Counted from the stretch's first letter, positions 36,263 to 45,391 are shown. The stretch: 64,000 nucleotides of DNA from Archaeoglobus sp. UBA234 (GCA_002494625.1 DACH01000005.1:1-64000); one strand, 5' to 3'. Notes: generated by a model not told the origin, from the letters alone. Numbers and translations: made by a program.

Positions 36263-36634
36263 ATGATAACTGACAATATAATAATAATTGGAGCTGTAAT
36301 AGTAATAAGCCTTGTAATAGATGGGGCAATACTTATCCTGAGCAAGATTTTGCCGAAATACAGCCCGAGTGAGATAAAGGAATCCAGATATGAGGCTGGA
36401 AACATCCCAATAAGAAAACAAAAACAGAAACTTCCGATGCAGTACTTTGGATACATGTACATGTTCATGGCTCTTGAACCTGTGCTGGTTCTTATTCTTA
36501 TCCTCTCAGTGTACCCCTCACTCAGCTTTTATACTCTCTTCGCCCTCACGGCAATCCTCTTTACACCTGCTATTTATTTTGGATACAGGATGACACTTTC
36601 AATGACTTATAGGGGGGTTGCAGATGAGCGATAA
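36263..36634 (+). CDS. fqoA: F420H2:quinone oxidoreductase subunit A (NuoA-like)
   Basis: A 123-residue protein with three helices. The loop between helices 1 and 2 carries the conserved acidic-basic pattern of NuoA (KYSPSEIKESRYEAGNIPIR), and helix 2 follows (YFGYMYMFMALEPVLVLIL). NuoA lies beside H, J and K near the quinone site. The last 11 bases overlap the start of the fused BC gene. Confidence 0.9.
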   Translation: MITDNIIIIGAVIVISLVIDGAILILSKILPKYSPSEIKESRYEAGNIPIRKQKQKLPMQYFGYMYMFMALEPVLVLILILSVYPSLSFYTLFALTAILFTPAIYFGYRMTLSMTYRGVADER

Positions 36635-37700
36635 CATTGAGTTTCTCAATTCCGGACCTCTTGCACCGTTCAAGAAATGGGGAACAAAGTGGAGCCTCTG
36701 GCCAGTTCACCTCGTCACCGCCTGCTGTGGAGTTGAGCTTGCCCATGCCTATGCAAGCGGTTATGATGGTGAGAGACTTGGCTCCCTGAACTATGGAATC
36801 TCAAGGCAGACGAATCTCATTATCGTTGAAGGAGCAATCTCAAGAAAAATGGCGAGAGTACTCAGAATAACCTACGAGCAAATGCCCGATCCAAAATTTG
36901 TGATAGTGATGGGTGCATGCGGATTAAAGGGTGGCATATTCTGGAATGGTTATCATATGGTTAGACCATCTGATGTGGTTCCGGTTGATCTTTTTATACC
37001 AGGCTGCCCTCCAACTCCCGAATCCCTTCTTAGAGCTATAAGATCTCTCCAGGAGAAAATAATGAGTGGTGAGGCAAAGAATACGATTGAATTCAGGGAG
37101 TTTGATCTTTCGTCGGTTGAGGGGAGGAGCTGCCCAGCTCTACCACCAACAACCCCCAAAGTAATCGCACCAACACCTGCAATAAAGGTGGATGTTGAGC
37201 GAGAAGTGGAGTGGAGTTTTGGTAAAAAGCTTGTGAAGAGATTTGAGAAAGAGCTTGAGGGATTGTATGACTCAATAAAGATCACGGGAAAGAACAGGAT
37301 AGCAATTTCAACTGATAGGAAGAGAGTTGTAAAAATTGCTCAAATTCTGAGTGCCGAGTTCGACCATGTGAAAAATGTAAATGTGATAGATGTCCCCCAT
37401 GAAAGGAGCTTTATTGTTGAGTACCACATCTCAAGTTACTCTGTCAGGGAACTTATGCCCGTGGTCGTAAACATCTTTGCAAAGATACCAAGGGATGATC
37501 CTAAGTTTCCTAGTCTAATGACTTACTGGCAGAGCGCTGATTACTTGGAGAGGGAAATGTACGACTTTTTTGGTGTGGTGTTTGAGGGCAATCCGGCGAT
37601 GGGTGAGAAATTCCTCCTCGCTCCAGATACACCAGATTTCCCGCTGAGAAAGGACAGGAAGATCAGAGATGAATGTTACTGCATGGAGGTGAAAGAATGA
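36624..37700 (+). CDS. fqoBC: F420H2:quinone oxidoreductase fused subunit BC (NuoB-NuoC)
   Basis: Two complex I subunits are joined in one 358-residue protein. The N-terminal ~175 residues are NuoB-like and hold the N2 cluster ligands: the paired cysteines in VTACCGVEL (about 34-35), one in VMGACGLKGG and one in IPGCPPTPE. The C-terminal ~150 residues are NuoC-like (SFIVEYHISSYSVRELM; QSADYLEREMYDFFGVVFEG; PLRKDRKI). A Pro-rich linker (ALPPTTPKVIAPTPAIKVD) joins them. The same fusion is known in A. fulgidus, whereas methanogen Fpo has separate B and C. ATG 36624 follows AGGGGGG and is preferred to the upstream TTG at 36618. Confidence 0.94.
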   Translation: MSDNIEFLNSGPLAPFKKWGTKWSLWPVHLVTACCGVELAHAYASGYDGERLGSLNYGISRQTNLIIVEGAISRKMARVLRITYEQMPDPKFVIVMGACGLKGGIFWNGYHMVRPSDVVPVDLFIPGCPPTPESLLRAIRSLQEKIMSGEAKNTIEFREFDLSSVEGRSCPALPPTTPKVIAPTPAIKVDVEREVEWSFGKKLVKRFEKELEGLYDSIKITGKNRIAISTDRKRVVKIAQILSAEFDHVKNVNVIDVPHERSFIVEYHISSYSVRELMPVVVNIFAKIPRDDPKFPSLMTYWQSADYLEREMYDFFGVVFEGNPAMGEKFLLAPDTPDFPLRKDRKIRDECYCMEVKE

Positions 37701-38959
37701 GCGAAAGAGAGGGCGAGAGAGAGATGCTGCTTGATGTCCCCGTTGAACCTCCGGTGGAAATGTTCCTTCCGATTCCCAGGAGATTTCTTGAGGATGCATA
37801 CAGAAATGACGATTATATTGTTCTGGTTGGTCCCCAGCATCCGGGGAGCGGCCACATGAGAATCATACTCAGGATAAAGGGTGACATAATCGTGGAGGCA
37901 ATTCCCGATCCGGGATATGTTCACAGGTCGATGGAGAAACTTGCCGAGAACAGACTGTACATACAGAACATCCCTCTGATGGAAAGACCAGCGATAATGG
38001 ATACGGGGAATGTAACCCTTGGATATGTCAGGGCAATTGAACAGGCACTGGGTATAGAGGTTCCTGAGAGAGCAAAATACATCAGAACAGTTCTTGCTGA
38101 ACTGAGCAGAATAGGAACTCATCTGTATGATGCCGGCATTCTTGCTGTATTTCTTGGCCATACAACTGGATTCATGTGGCCCTTTGCATTGAGAGAACCA
38201 GTTATCGAGGCTATGACCAGAATTAGCGGTACGAGAATCACATCATCCTTCATAATACCGGGTGGAATCAGAAGAGATGTTCCTTGGGAAACTCTTGAAT
38301 TTGTCAGAAGAGTTACATATGTTCTTGAGAGAAGGCTGAAGGGGTTTGAGAAAATATTCATCAAAAACCCAAGCGTTATTGCGAGGCTGAAGGATGTGGG
38401 TGTACTGTCAAAGCAGGAAGCAATTAAATTCGGAGTTGTCGGGCCCTTCCTGAGGGCGAGTGGTGTTGAGTACGATGTGAGGAGAGTTGAACCTTATGAA
38501 GCTTATGATTCCCTCAACTGGGATGTTCCGGTAGCGGATGAAGGAGACTCCTACTCAAGATTTCTTGTAAGGGTTGAGGAGATCTTTCAGAGCCTCTCCA
38601 TCATCAGGCAGGCAATAAATGAGCTGAGGAGCATTCCTGAGGGCAATGTCATCAGTCCGGATGTTCTGGATGGATATGAGGAAGCATCCTCAGATATACG
38701 GGGGTACTTCTACAGGGTTTTTGGAAACCTCGTACTGCCGTATGGAGAATACACATCCCTGACTGAAGCATCAAGGGGCACACTTCTTTACTCAATTATC
38801 AGTGATGGAGAGTCAAATGTTCCCTACAGGGTAAGGGTGGTTACTCCGGGATGGTATTATCTCAAGGGATTTATGGAGTCACTTCGAGGAGAGAGATTGG
38901 CTGATCTTCAGGCTATTTACGGGAGCTTTGGTTATTTCCCTCCGGAGGCTGATAGGTGA
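37697..38959 (+). CDS. fqoD: F420H2:quinone oxidoreductase subunit D (NuoD-like)
   Basis: A 420-residue subunit of the peripheral arm, related to the large subunit of [NiFe] hydrogenases but without the metal-binding cysteines. It forms the quinone pocket with B and H. Seen are GPQHPGSGHMRIILRIKGD, PDPGYVHRSMEKLAENR, LSRIGTHLYDAGILAVFLGH and the C-terminal GSFGYFPPEADR, which ends as NuoD does with an acidic-basic tail. ATG 37697 overlaps the BC stop as ATGA; the longer frame from 37673 would add eight unlikely residues. Confidence 0.95.
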   Translation: MSEREGEREMLLDVPVEPPVEMFLPIPRRFLEDAYRNDDYIVLVGPQHPGSGHMRIILRIKGDIIVEAIPDPGYVHRSMEKLAENRLYIQNIPLMERPAIMDTGNVTLGYVRAIEQALGIEVPERAKYIRTVLAELSRIGTHLYDAGILAVFLGHTTGFMWPFALREPVIEAMTRISGTRITSSFIIPGGIRRDVPWETLEFVRRVTYVLERRLKGFEKIFIKNPSVIARLKDVGVLSKQEAIKFGVVGPFLRASGVEYDVRRVEPYEAYDSLNWDVPVADEGDSYSRFLVRVEEIFQSLSIIRQAINELRSIPEGNVISPDVLDGYEEASSDIRGYFYRVFGNLVLPYGEYTSLTEASRGTLLYSIISDGESNVPYRVRVVTPGWYYLKGFMESLRGERLADLQAIYGSFGYFPPEADR

Positions 38960-40074
38960 TGATTATGGAAGCGGTTTATGAGCTTTTGAAGGCGGTTTCG
39001 AAGGAACATTTCATGGAAAACATGGTGAGTATCCCTCTGATTCAACCTGTAATCGACAATCTGTTAAACATTCCACTGGTTGGATATGTCGTTGCCCTTA
39101 TACTGTGGAAACCCATGTTTGCTCTCCTGATATTTCCCGGGCTTCTGACACTTATGACAGTTCTTCTATTCATCATCTGGTTTGAGAGGAAGCTTACAGC
39201 AAGAATACAGTGGAGAAGAGGCCCTCTTGAAATTCTCAGATGGGCTGGAGGGATAATCCAGGCTCTTGCAGATGGTTTGAGGTACTTTTTCCAGGAAGTT
39301 ATCGTGCATAGAGACGCTCATAAACCGTATTTTATCCAGCTTCCAATCCTGATTTTCATTCCCGTTCTGCTTCCACTGCTTTTCATTCCGGCAGGAAGTA
39401 TAGTTGGAATAAAAACACCCTATGCCCTTCCTGTGGTGGTGGCAATAGTCTCGCTGATTCCCGTTTTCATAGTGGCAATTGGCTGGGCGTCAAACAGCAG
39501 ATTTGCCTATGTAGGAACCATCAGGGAAGCGTTCATGTACTTTGCCTATGAAATTCCATTTATTCTCTCTGTGGTGGCGATGATTTTAGTTTATGGCACA
39601 GCTGACATGACAGCGATTGTTGAAAAGCAGACAATTCCAGGAATCATTCTGAATCCTGTAGCTGCTCTTGTGTTTTTCATAAGCACAATAATGGCAACTT
39701 CAAGACTCCCCTTTGAGATCCCCGAAGCCGATCAGGAAATAGCCTTCGGACCCTTTGTTGAATACAGTGGAATTATGTTCGGACTTGTGATGACCATAGC
39801 CTATGAAAAAATGTACATTCTGGCACTCCTAATGTCTGTTCTCTTTCTGGGTGGGGGAAATGGTTTTCCAATTCCTCTTCTCGGAGATCTTGCTCCAGTT
39901 ATATGGATGTTTTTGAAGACGATGGCAGTGATGGTGGCTCTCGCCTTTTTGAGATCAATTTATGCCAGATTTAGACTTGATCAGGCTCTGAGGTTGAGTT
40001 GGACGACCATGCTGAAAATATCTGCAGTAGCTGTCCTGATCGGGGCAGCCCTTAACATTGCTCAGGTTGCCTGA
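38959..40074 (+). CDS. fqoH: F420H2:quinone oxidoreductase membrane subunit H (NuoH-like)
   Basis: The subunit (371 residues) anchors the peripheral arm and helps form the quinone tunnel. It has about eight helices. Conserved loops are WFERKLTARIQWRRGP, QALADGLRYFFQEVI, SNSRFAYVGTIREAFMYFAY and the acidic LPFEIPEADQEIAFGPFVEY that lines the E-channel. ATG 38959 overlaps the D stop (TGATG) and follows GGAGG at 38942-38947; GTG 38956 and ATG 38965 are near alternatives. Confidence 0.94.
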   Translation: MIMEAVYELLKAVSKEHFMENMVSIPLIQPVIDNLLNIPLVGYVVALILWKPMFALLIFPGLLTLMTVLLFIIWFERKLTARIQWRRGPLEILRWAGGIIQALADGLRYFFQEVIVHRDAHKPYFIQLPILIFIPVLLPLLFIPAGSIVGIKTPYALPVVVAIVSLIPVFIVAIGWASNSRFAYVGTIREAFMYFAYEIPFILSVVAMILVYGTADMTAIVEKQTIPGIILNPVAALVFFISTIMATSRLPFEIPEADQEIAFGPFVEYSGIMFGLVMTIAYEKMYILALLMSVLFLGGGNGFPIPLLGDLAPVIWMFLKTMAVMVALAFLRSIYARFRLDQALRLSWTTMLKISAVAVLIGAALNIAQVA

Positions 40075-40085
40075 GGTGATGATAG

Positions 40086-40811
40086 ATGATAAAAATAAAA
40101 GTTAGAAAGCCAGACATGGTGGAAAACATAAAACTCCACCTTGATGCACTACTAACAGGAGTAAAGGAGGCAGTAAAACCGGGAACAATAACTATCGAGT
40201 ATCCGAGAGAAAGAAGGTGGCTTCCGGACTCCTTTAGAGGATACATCCTTTTCACACCTGAGAACTGTATTAGTTGTTTCCAGTGTTCATTTGTCTGTCC
40301 GGCAAACGCCATACTTATGAAAAAATCTGAAAATAACCGATATTATCCATCAATAGATTATGCGAAGTGTATATTCTGCCACTTCTGTGTGGATTCATGT
40401 CCTGGAAGTGCTCTTCGCCAGACAAAGATTCATGATGTAGTTTATATAGACTTGGATGAGATGTTCTGTCCCACAGAGAATATGATAAACCCTCCAGAGA
40501 TAGTCAGAGAGGATGAATACACTGTTGAATATCTCATGGATCTTGATATAATTCTCAAAAGAGTGAAGGAAAGGGATGATCTCATTCCTGAAGTAAAACC
40601 GGTTGAGATAATTAAAGAGTACAGTTCCTGCTACGAGCCTGATAGCTGTCTTGCATGCGGGATATGTGTGAGTTCCTGTCCGAACGAGGCAATCTCGATA
40701 ACATCCCTTGATGGAGAAAAAAGGCTAAAAATTGATGCTGACAGATGCACTGGATGTGGAATTTGTGTAAAGGAGTGTCCTGTTCAGATTTTGAAGCTTG
40801 TTAAAGGTTGA
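40086..40811 (+). CDS. fqoI: F420H2:quinone oxidoreductase subunit I with four [4Fe-4S] motifs (NuoI-like, extended)
   Basis: The 241-residue protein carries the electron wire of the complex. The first ferredoxin pair is C61-C64-C67-C71 (CISCFQCSFVCP) and C95-C98-C101-C105 (CIFCHFCVDSCP), as in NuoI/FpoI. A second pair follows near the C-terminus: CLACGICVSSCP (about 194-205) and CTGCGICVKECP (about 225-236). Standard NuoI and methanogen FpoI have only the first two, so this one has an added ferredoxin domain joined by a linker of about 80 residues. It is followed by fqoF with an overlap-scale gap, and the extra clusters may pass electrons from FqoF. Confidence 0.9.
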   Translation: MIKIKVRKPDMVENIKLHLDALLTGVKEAVKPGTITIEYPRERRWLPDSFRGYILFTPENCISCFQCSFVCPANAILMKKSENNRYYPSIDYAKCIFCHFCVDSCPGSALRQTKIHDVVYIDLDEMFCPTENMINPPEIVREDEYTVEYLMDLDIILKRVKERDDLIPEVKPVEIIKEYSSCYEPDSCLACGICVSSCPNEAISITSLDGEKRLKIDADRCTGCGICVKECPVQILKLVKG

Positions 40812-40822
40812 GTGGTGATGTT

Positions 40823-41872
40823 ATGATAGAATCAACTCTTGAGTGGGATGTAAGAATCCCTGAAAAGAAAATCGAGGAAAAGTACTGGCTTAACCTCAAA
40901 AAGAGGGTTATTGAGAGTGGATTGTGCAGTCACTGCTCCACATGCTCCCTGATATGTCCTGTTGATGGAATAATCTCAGAGGATCGGGAAATAGACTTCC
41001 CTGACTGGGAAGAGAGGTGTGTTGATTGCTCTGTCTGTGTGAGGGTGTGTCCGAGGTGGGATTATAACCCCCTCTCTGATATAGGGGATTACATCGAGCT
41101 CGTTGCAGGAAAATCCAGGAGGTTCCGGGGGCAGGATGGAGCAATGGTAACGGAATTCATGGCTTCAGCCCTTGAAATGGGTCTGATTGATCGAACCCTT
41201 TTTGTTGGAAGAGATGAGGAGTGGAGGACAGAAGTCTATCATATCAGAAGTGTTGAGCAGCTTTTTGATATTAAGCTCACAGGAACAAAGTACTCATTTG
41301 CAAATGTGCTGCCAGAAATCAAGAGGGCAATGAGAACATCAGAAAAGGGTATAGGGATTGTTGGAACACCATGTATGGTAAGTGGGATAAGAAAGCTTCA
41401 GAAGGAATTCAGCATCTTCAGAAAGAAGATCAGGTTGGTTTGCGGTCTTTTCTGCACTGAAAATTTCTACCACCATCAGCTATATGCCTTCCTGAAGGAG
41501 AAAGGTGTTGATTTCAGCAAACTCATCAAAACAGATATTACAAGGGGGAAGTTCATAGCAACAATGACAGACTCTGAAATAAGTTTCCCTGTTAAAGAGC
41601 TCAATAGCATAGTTCCCCACGGTTGTGAGGTCTGCATAGACTTCACGGCAGTTGAGAGTGATTTCAGTGTTGGGAGTGTAGGAAGTGATCCGGGTTATTC
41701 AACTGTTGTTGTTAGGACAGAGGTTGCAAAGGATGTTCTTGAGTACATCAAGCAGAACGGGCATGTGGATTTTGGAAAGGTGATTATAGAAGTTGTGGAG
41801 AAGCTGAGCAATTTGAAAAAGAAAAGAACAAAGAACATTCCGGAGGAATACAGAAAACATATGAAAGAATGA
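40823..41872 (+). CDS. fqoF: F420H2 dehydrogenase subunit F (F420H2-oxidising input module)
   Basis: The 349-residue protein oxidises reduced F420 with FAD and feeds electrons to the iron-sulfur chain. The N-terminal ferredoxin has C35-C38-C41-C45 (CSHCSTCSLICP) and a second set CVDCSVCVRVCP. The rest is an FrhB-like domain: SRRFRGQDGAMVTEFMASAL, GTKYSFANVLPEIKRAM, GIVGTPCMVSGIRKLQ, LVCGLFCTENFYH and GCEVCIDFTA. ATG 40823 is preferred because GTGGTGAT lies seven bases before it; the frame extends to a TTG at 40808 that overlaps fqoI. It is the last gene of the operon, as in A. fulgidus. Confidence 0.94.
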   Translation: MIESTLEWDVRIPEKKIEEKYWLNLKKRVIESGLCSHCSTCSLICPVDGIISEDREIDFPDWEERCVDCSVCVRVCPRWDYNPLSDIGDYIELVAGKSRRFRGQDGAMVTEFMASALEMGLIDRTLFVGRDEEWRTEVYHIRSVEQLFDIKLTGTKYSFANVLPEIKRAMRTSEKGIGIVGTPCMVSGIRKLQKEFSIFRKKIRLVCGLFCTENFYHHQLYAFLKEKGVDFSKLIKTDITRGKFIATMTDSEISFPVKELNSIVPHGCEVCIDFTAVESDFSVGSVGSDPGYSTVVVRTEVAKDVLEYIKQNGHVDFGKVIIEVVEKLSNLKKKRTKNIPEEYRKHMKE

Positions 41873-42004
41873 TTTCTATAGCGTTTACGGAGTAATGCTC
41901 TGTATATACGCTGATTGATGTGATTCAACTCATCTTGAATTTTTTTACCAACTTCCGGACAATAGAGCATTTTAGCTCATCCAAAATTTTTGGTTGTGGC
42001 AGTA

Positions 42005-42568
42005 TCAGGGAAGTTCCGACAGAATCTCTCTTATTATTTTTGCAGCTCTCTTCTCTCTGTCGCCTCCACACTTCTCTGCCAGCTTAAGGTAGTATTCCAC
42101 CTTATCCTTTTCGTATTTTCTGAGGGAGATCATTCTTGTTGCATGTACGAGAGCTTCTATGATTGCGTTAAACCCTCTATTAACAGCTCTCAACTCTTTT
42201 CTGAGCAACTTCCCTTCAACGAGTTCAAGCTCAGCGTAACTTCCCTTGAGTTCTGTCTCCATCCTGCACCAGGAAAGAGCCCCCTTTATTACAGGGGGGT
42301 CAAGGGATTCAAAGAAAGTGCTTTCAAGGTCTTTAAAGGAAGCCAATGCAAAGATAACAGCATCGTCTATGACATTTATCCATAGTGGGCTGCCATTTCT
42401 TATGTTCTTTCTTGTATGGTTGGAGTAAAGCCTTACCTTGGCTTTTCTACCCCCATCGTCCTCTACAATGATTCCAAGTGGTGCTGTGTTTATCCACTCT
42501 CCTTTCGTTATCCCTATTACTTCGTTTATTCCCTTTCTCAAACCAAAATCAGCAAGTGAAGGACTCAT
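42005..42568 (-). CDS. DUF447 family protein
   Basis: A 187-residue protein with a flavin-reductase-like split-barrel N-terminus (NEVIGITKGEWINTAPLGIIV, then the NHTRKNIRNGSPLWINVIDD strand pair) and a helical C-terminal half. DUF447 proteins occur in methanogens, Archaeoglobales and methylotrophic bacteria that use tetrahydromethanopterin, and are often near genes for that coenzyme. It is separated by two bases from the CitG-like gene upstream, so the two form an operon. The molecular role is unknown. Confidence 0.8.
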   Translation of the reverse strand: MSPSLADFGLRKGINEVIGITKGEWINTAPLGIIVEDDGGRKAKVRLYSNHTRKNIRNGSPLWINVIDDAVIFALASFKDLESTFFESLDPPVIKGALSWCRMETELKGSYAELELVEGKLLRKELRAVNRGFNAIIEALVHATRMISLRKYEKDKVEYYLKLAEKCGGDREKRAAKIIREILSELP

Positions 42569-42570
42569 CT

Positions 42571-43440
42571 TTAAAACCTCAGTCCATCCATAAGTGCGAG
42601 GTAGATTGAGGATATTGTAAGGTCTGCAATTGTACCGGGGTTAATCCCCCTCTTAACGAGATCATCATCAAATTCCTGAATTTTAAAATTTGCTGAAGGA
42701 TCACTAATAACTCTGTTTATCTCCGAAGCCCTTCTTGAAACTTCTGCAGCAACACCCTCACCAAATTTTGCTATGATGAGTGGGTCTCTGTACTCGGAGA
42801 GAAGAGAGTAATAACATTTCAAAACCGCAAGATTGATGTCTCCATGATCTTTGAAGCTCTCACAGATTTTATTCGCGCCCAGCAAACTTATTCTGTAATT
42901 TTCGGTGAGTTCTCTTGCAATGAGGTTCTCTCGGGGTGCCATTTTCATCCATCTGAAAAGGTTGATTCTTCTTTCCTCTATCTCAAATTCTGTTCTGTCT
43001 GATGTGAGATCGAGCTTTCCAGCATTCATAACTCTTGCAGAAGAGAGTTTGAATGCTCTTAGTATATTCAGTGAATCAAAATGTGAGCTTTTCTTGAGAT
43101 TTTCAGTTGCATTGATACATGCTTCTTCCTTGCTCTTTGAGTCCCACACATTCAGTAAGGGTACGAGGAGTAAAAATGCACCAAAATGAACATTCTGGGC
43201 TCTGTGCCATTCCATTGTGTTTTCAATAGCTTTCAATACAAGCTCTCCCTGCTTTCTTTTTGTTTTTGTTGCTTCGAGAAAAACAGGATATGATGCAGCT
43301 GAGGATGCGAGGAAGTGTTCATACCTTAAATCCGGGTAGCTGTGACTTCTATCCACATTACCTGCTTTGGGTTCGGCAGAGACCTCGAGTAGCATTGCCA
43401 GTACAGCAGCAGTCGCAGCATCCTCCTCGTCTCTAAACAT
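42571..43440 (-). CDS. triphosphoribosyl-dephospho-CoA synthase-like (CitG/MdcB family) protein
   Basis: The 289-residue helical protein has family marks of CitG: the EVSAEPKAGNVDRSHSYPDL region near the start, HFGAFLLLVPL in the middle, and KRGINPGTIADLTISSIYLA near the C-terminus. CitG makes the citrate-lyase prosthetic group, but no citrate lyase genes are seen. In tetrahydromethanopterin users this family accompanies DUF447, as here, and it has been linked to coenzyme biosynthesis. The ligand probably includes an ATP-derived phosphoribosyl donor, which is inference from the family. Confidence 0.8.
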   Translation of the reverse strand: MFRDEEDAATAAVLAMLLEVSAEPKAGNVDRSHSYPDLRYEHFLASSAASYPVFLEATKTKRKQGELVLKAIENTMEWHRAQNVHFGAFLLLVPLLNVWDSKSKEEACINATENLKKSSHFDSLNILRAFKLSSARVMNAGKLDLTSDRTEFEIEERRINLFRWMKMAPRENLIARELTENYRISLLGANKICESFKDHGDINLAVLKCYYSLLSEYRDPLIIAKFGEGVAAEVSRRASEINRVISDPSANFKIQEFDDDLVKRGINPGTIADLTISSIYLALMDGLRF

Positions 43441-43533
43441 GTGAAAATATTGGTTTTTTAGAATTTAACCTTTCCCTTTCCCGTTTTATTCTCACACGAA
43501 AAAGATTTTATTAGAAGGGGCGATTCATCCTTT

Positions 43534-44484
43534 ATGAAGATTGCTGTGATTGAATCTCTTCAGCTTGACAGAGATTATGTTCTGGAGCAGTTTGATGCCC
43601 TGAGATGTGAGGTGGACTATTATGATAACAAGCCTGAGAACGACGAGGAAATCATCAGGAGATGCTCTGGAGCAGAAATAGTCGTTCTGGTGAACACTCC
43701 TCTGAGAAGGGAGGTAATAGAGAAGCTAAAAAACCTTAAAATGGTTGCTGTTTCTTTCACCGGGTATGATCATGTTGACATTGAAGCTTGCGGGGAGAGG
43801 GGGATAGTTGTATCCAATGTTCCAGAGTATTCAACAACCTCTGTTGCGGAACTCGTTTTCGGTATGATAATCTCCCTTATGAGACAAATTCCGCAGTGTG
43901 ATTCTGCCGTGAGGGAGGGAAAAGGAAGTACAGGTTTAATGGGCACTGAACTGATGGGTAAAACGATGGGTGTCATAGGAACAGGAAAAATTGGCAAAAG
44001 AGTGTGTGAAATTGCTCTCTGCTTTGGTATGAGAGTTCTTGCATACTCAAGAACTGAAAAGGAAGAGATTAAAAGCAAAGGGGTTAGATACACATCGCTT
44101 GAGGAACTTTTGAGGGAGAGTGATGTTGTATCGATTCATCTCCCGCTCAACAGACAGACAGAAAAGCTTATTGGAGAAAGAGAACTTTCGATGATGAAAA
44201 GTGGCGCAATTCTTGTGAATGCAGCGAGAGGGAAAATAGTTGATACCACTGCTCTTGTAAAGGAACTTGAGAGGGGTAGAATTTATGCATGTTTGGATGT
44301 TTTTGACATTGAACCTCCGTTGCCTGAAAGTCATCCAGTTATAAAAACTAAGAACACTCTATTAGCACCCCATGTAGGGTACTACACTGTTGAGGCACTT
44401 CAGCGGAGATTGAAAGTTACTGTAGAAAACATAAAAGCCTTCATGGAAGGCAAGCCAGTTAATGTTGTTACTCAGAAAGCTTAA
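43534..44484 (+). CDS. D-2-hydroxyacid dehydrogenase, NAD-dependent
   Basis: A 316-residue dehydrogenase. The Rossmann motif GVIGTGKIGKRV is at about 148-159, the catalytic Arg is in VNAARGKIVD (about 232), Glu in FDIEPPLPESH (about 261), and His in LAPHVGYYT (about 284). Such enzymes reduce 2-keto acids to D-hydroxyacids; D-lactate, glycerate and phosphoglycerate enzymes are all possible. It has no ACT domain, so it is not a full SerA. The 3' end overlaps the open frame of the prenyltransferase gene; TATA-like GATTTTATTA lies about 28 bases before the ATG. Confidence 0.9.
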   Translation: MKIAVIESLQLDRDYVLEQFDALRCEVDYYDNKPENDEEIIRRCSGAEIVVLVNTPLRREVIEKLKNLKMVAVSFTGYDHVDIEACGERGIVVSNVPEYSTTSVAELVFGMIISLMRQIPQCDSAVREGKGSTGLMGTELMGKTMGVIGTGKIGKRVCEIALCFGMRVLAYSRTEKEEIKSKGVRYTSLEELLRESDVVSIHLPLNRQTEKLIGERELSMMKSGAILVNAARGKIVDTTALVKELERGRIYACLDVFDIEPPLPESHPVIKTKNTLLAPHVGYYTVEALQRRLKVTVENIKAFMEGKPVNVVTQKA

Positions 44485-44509
44485 ATTCAGCCTTGCACAG
44501 CAGTTTTGG

Positions 44510-45391
44510 ATGGCAATGTATCAGAAGCTCTCAGAATACATGGATTTCATAAAGATAGAGCATACACTTTTTGCTCTCCCTTTTGCCTATACCGGGGCAT
44601 TTCTTGCTGCAGGTGGATGGTTCGGGTTTAAAATATTCATTCTGATTTTGATAGCCTTCACCGGACTCAGAACTGCTGCAATGAGCCTTAACAGGATAAT
44701 CGACAGGGATATTGATGCTCTAAACCCCAGAACTGCTAACAGGCATATTCCTGCAGGCAGAATTTCTTTGAAGGAGGCTTATAGCATTGTCTTTTTCTCC
44801 CTTGCAGTTTACTTCATTTCTGCTTACCTGCTCAATGAGACCGCCTTTCTTCTGTCACCGATTCCCGCAATAACTGCCTGGATTTACCCATATCTGAAAA
44901 GATATACATGCTTTTCTCATTATGTGCTTGGTCTCAATCTTGCATATGCCCCTGGGGGTGGTTGGGTTGCTGTAACCAATTCAGCAAATATTTTTGGAAA
45001 CGAGTTCATACCTTTCATGATTGGTGTGGCTCTGGTTTTCTGGGTGGCTGGATTTGATATTATATATGCTCTTCAGGATGTTGAATTCGATAAAAGATAT
45101 AAACTTCACTCCATAGGGGCACATTTTGGCGTGAATGTTGCAAAAGCTGTTTCAGCCCTCAATCACATCATTTTCTTTGCAATATCTCTTTACATTCTCG
45201 TTTTCTACATAGGTGGGAAAGCACTGATTGTGGGAATGTCCTTCATAGCTCTTATTCTGCTTTTTGAGCACTACATAATAAGGAAGGGATATGGCGAGAA
45301 AAGAATACAGTTAGCCTTCTTCTATTCAAACGCTCTGATAAGTTCGGTTTTTCTGGGATCTATACTTTTGAATGTAATTTTGAAAATCTGA
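44510..45391 (+). CDS. mqnP: UbiA-family prenyltransferase (MqnP-like, menaquinone pathway)
   Basis: The 293-residue enzyme has nine helices and both Asp-rich loops: NRIIDRDIDALNPRT (about 64-78) and DVEFDKRYKLHSIG (about 187-200), which bind magnesium and the prenyl diphosphate. It should attach a polyprenyl chain to an aromatic acid. The IKIEHTLFALPFAYTGAFLA start and the NRxxDxxxDxxNPRTxxR pattern fit MqnP/UbiA enzymes, and Archaeoglobus makes menaquinone by the futalosine route. Its place between redox genes near Fqo supports supply of the quinone. Several starts are possible (44462, 44510, 44516); 44510 or 44516 matches the usual N-terminus. Confidence 0.82.
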   Translation: MAMYQKLSEYMDFIKIEHTLFALPFAYTGAFLAAGGWFGFKIFILILIAFTGLRTAAMSLNRIIDRDIDALNPRTANRHIPAGRISLKEAYSIVFFSLAVYFISAYLLNETAFLLSPIPAITAWIYPYLKRYTCFSHYVLGLNLAYAPGGGWVAVTNSANIFGNEFIPFMIGVALVFWVAGFDIIYALQDVEFDKRYKLHSIGAHFGVNVAKAVSALNHIIFFAISLYILVFYIGGKALIVGMSFIALILLFEHYIIRKGYGEKRIQLAFFYSNALISSVFLGSILLNVILKI

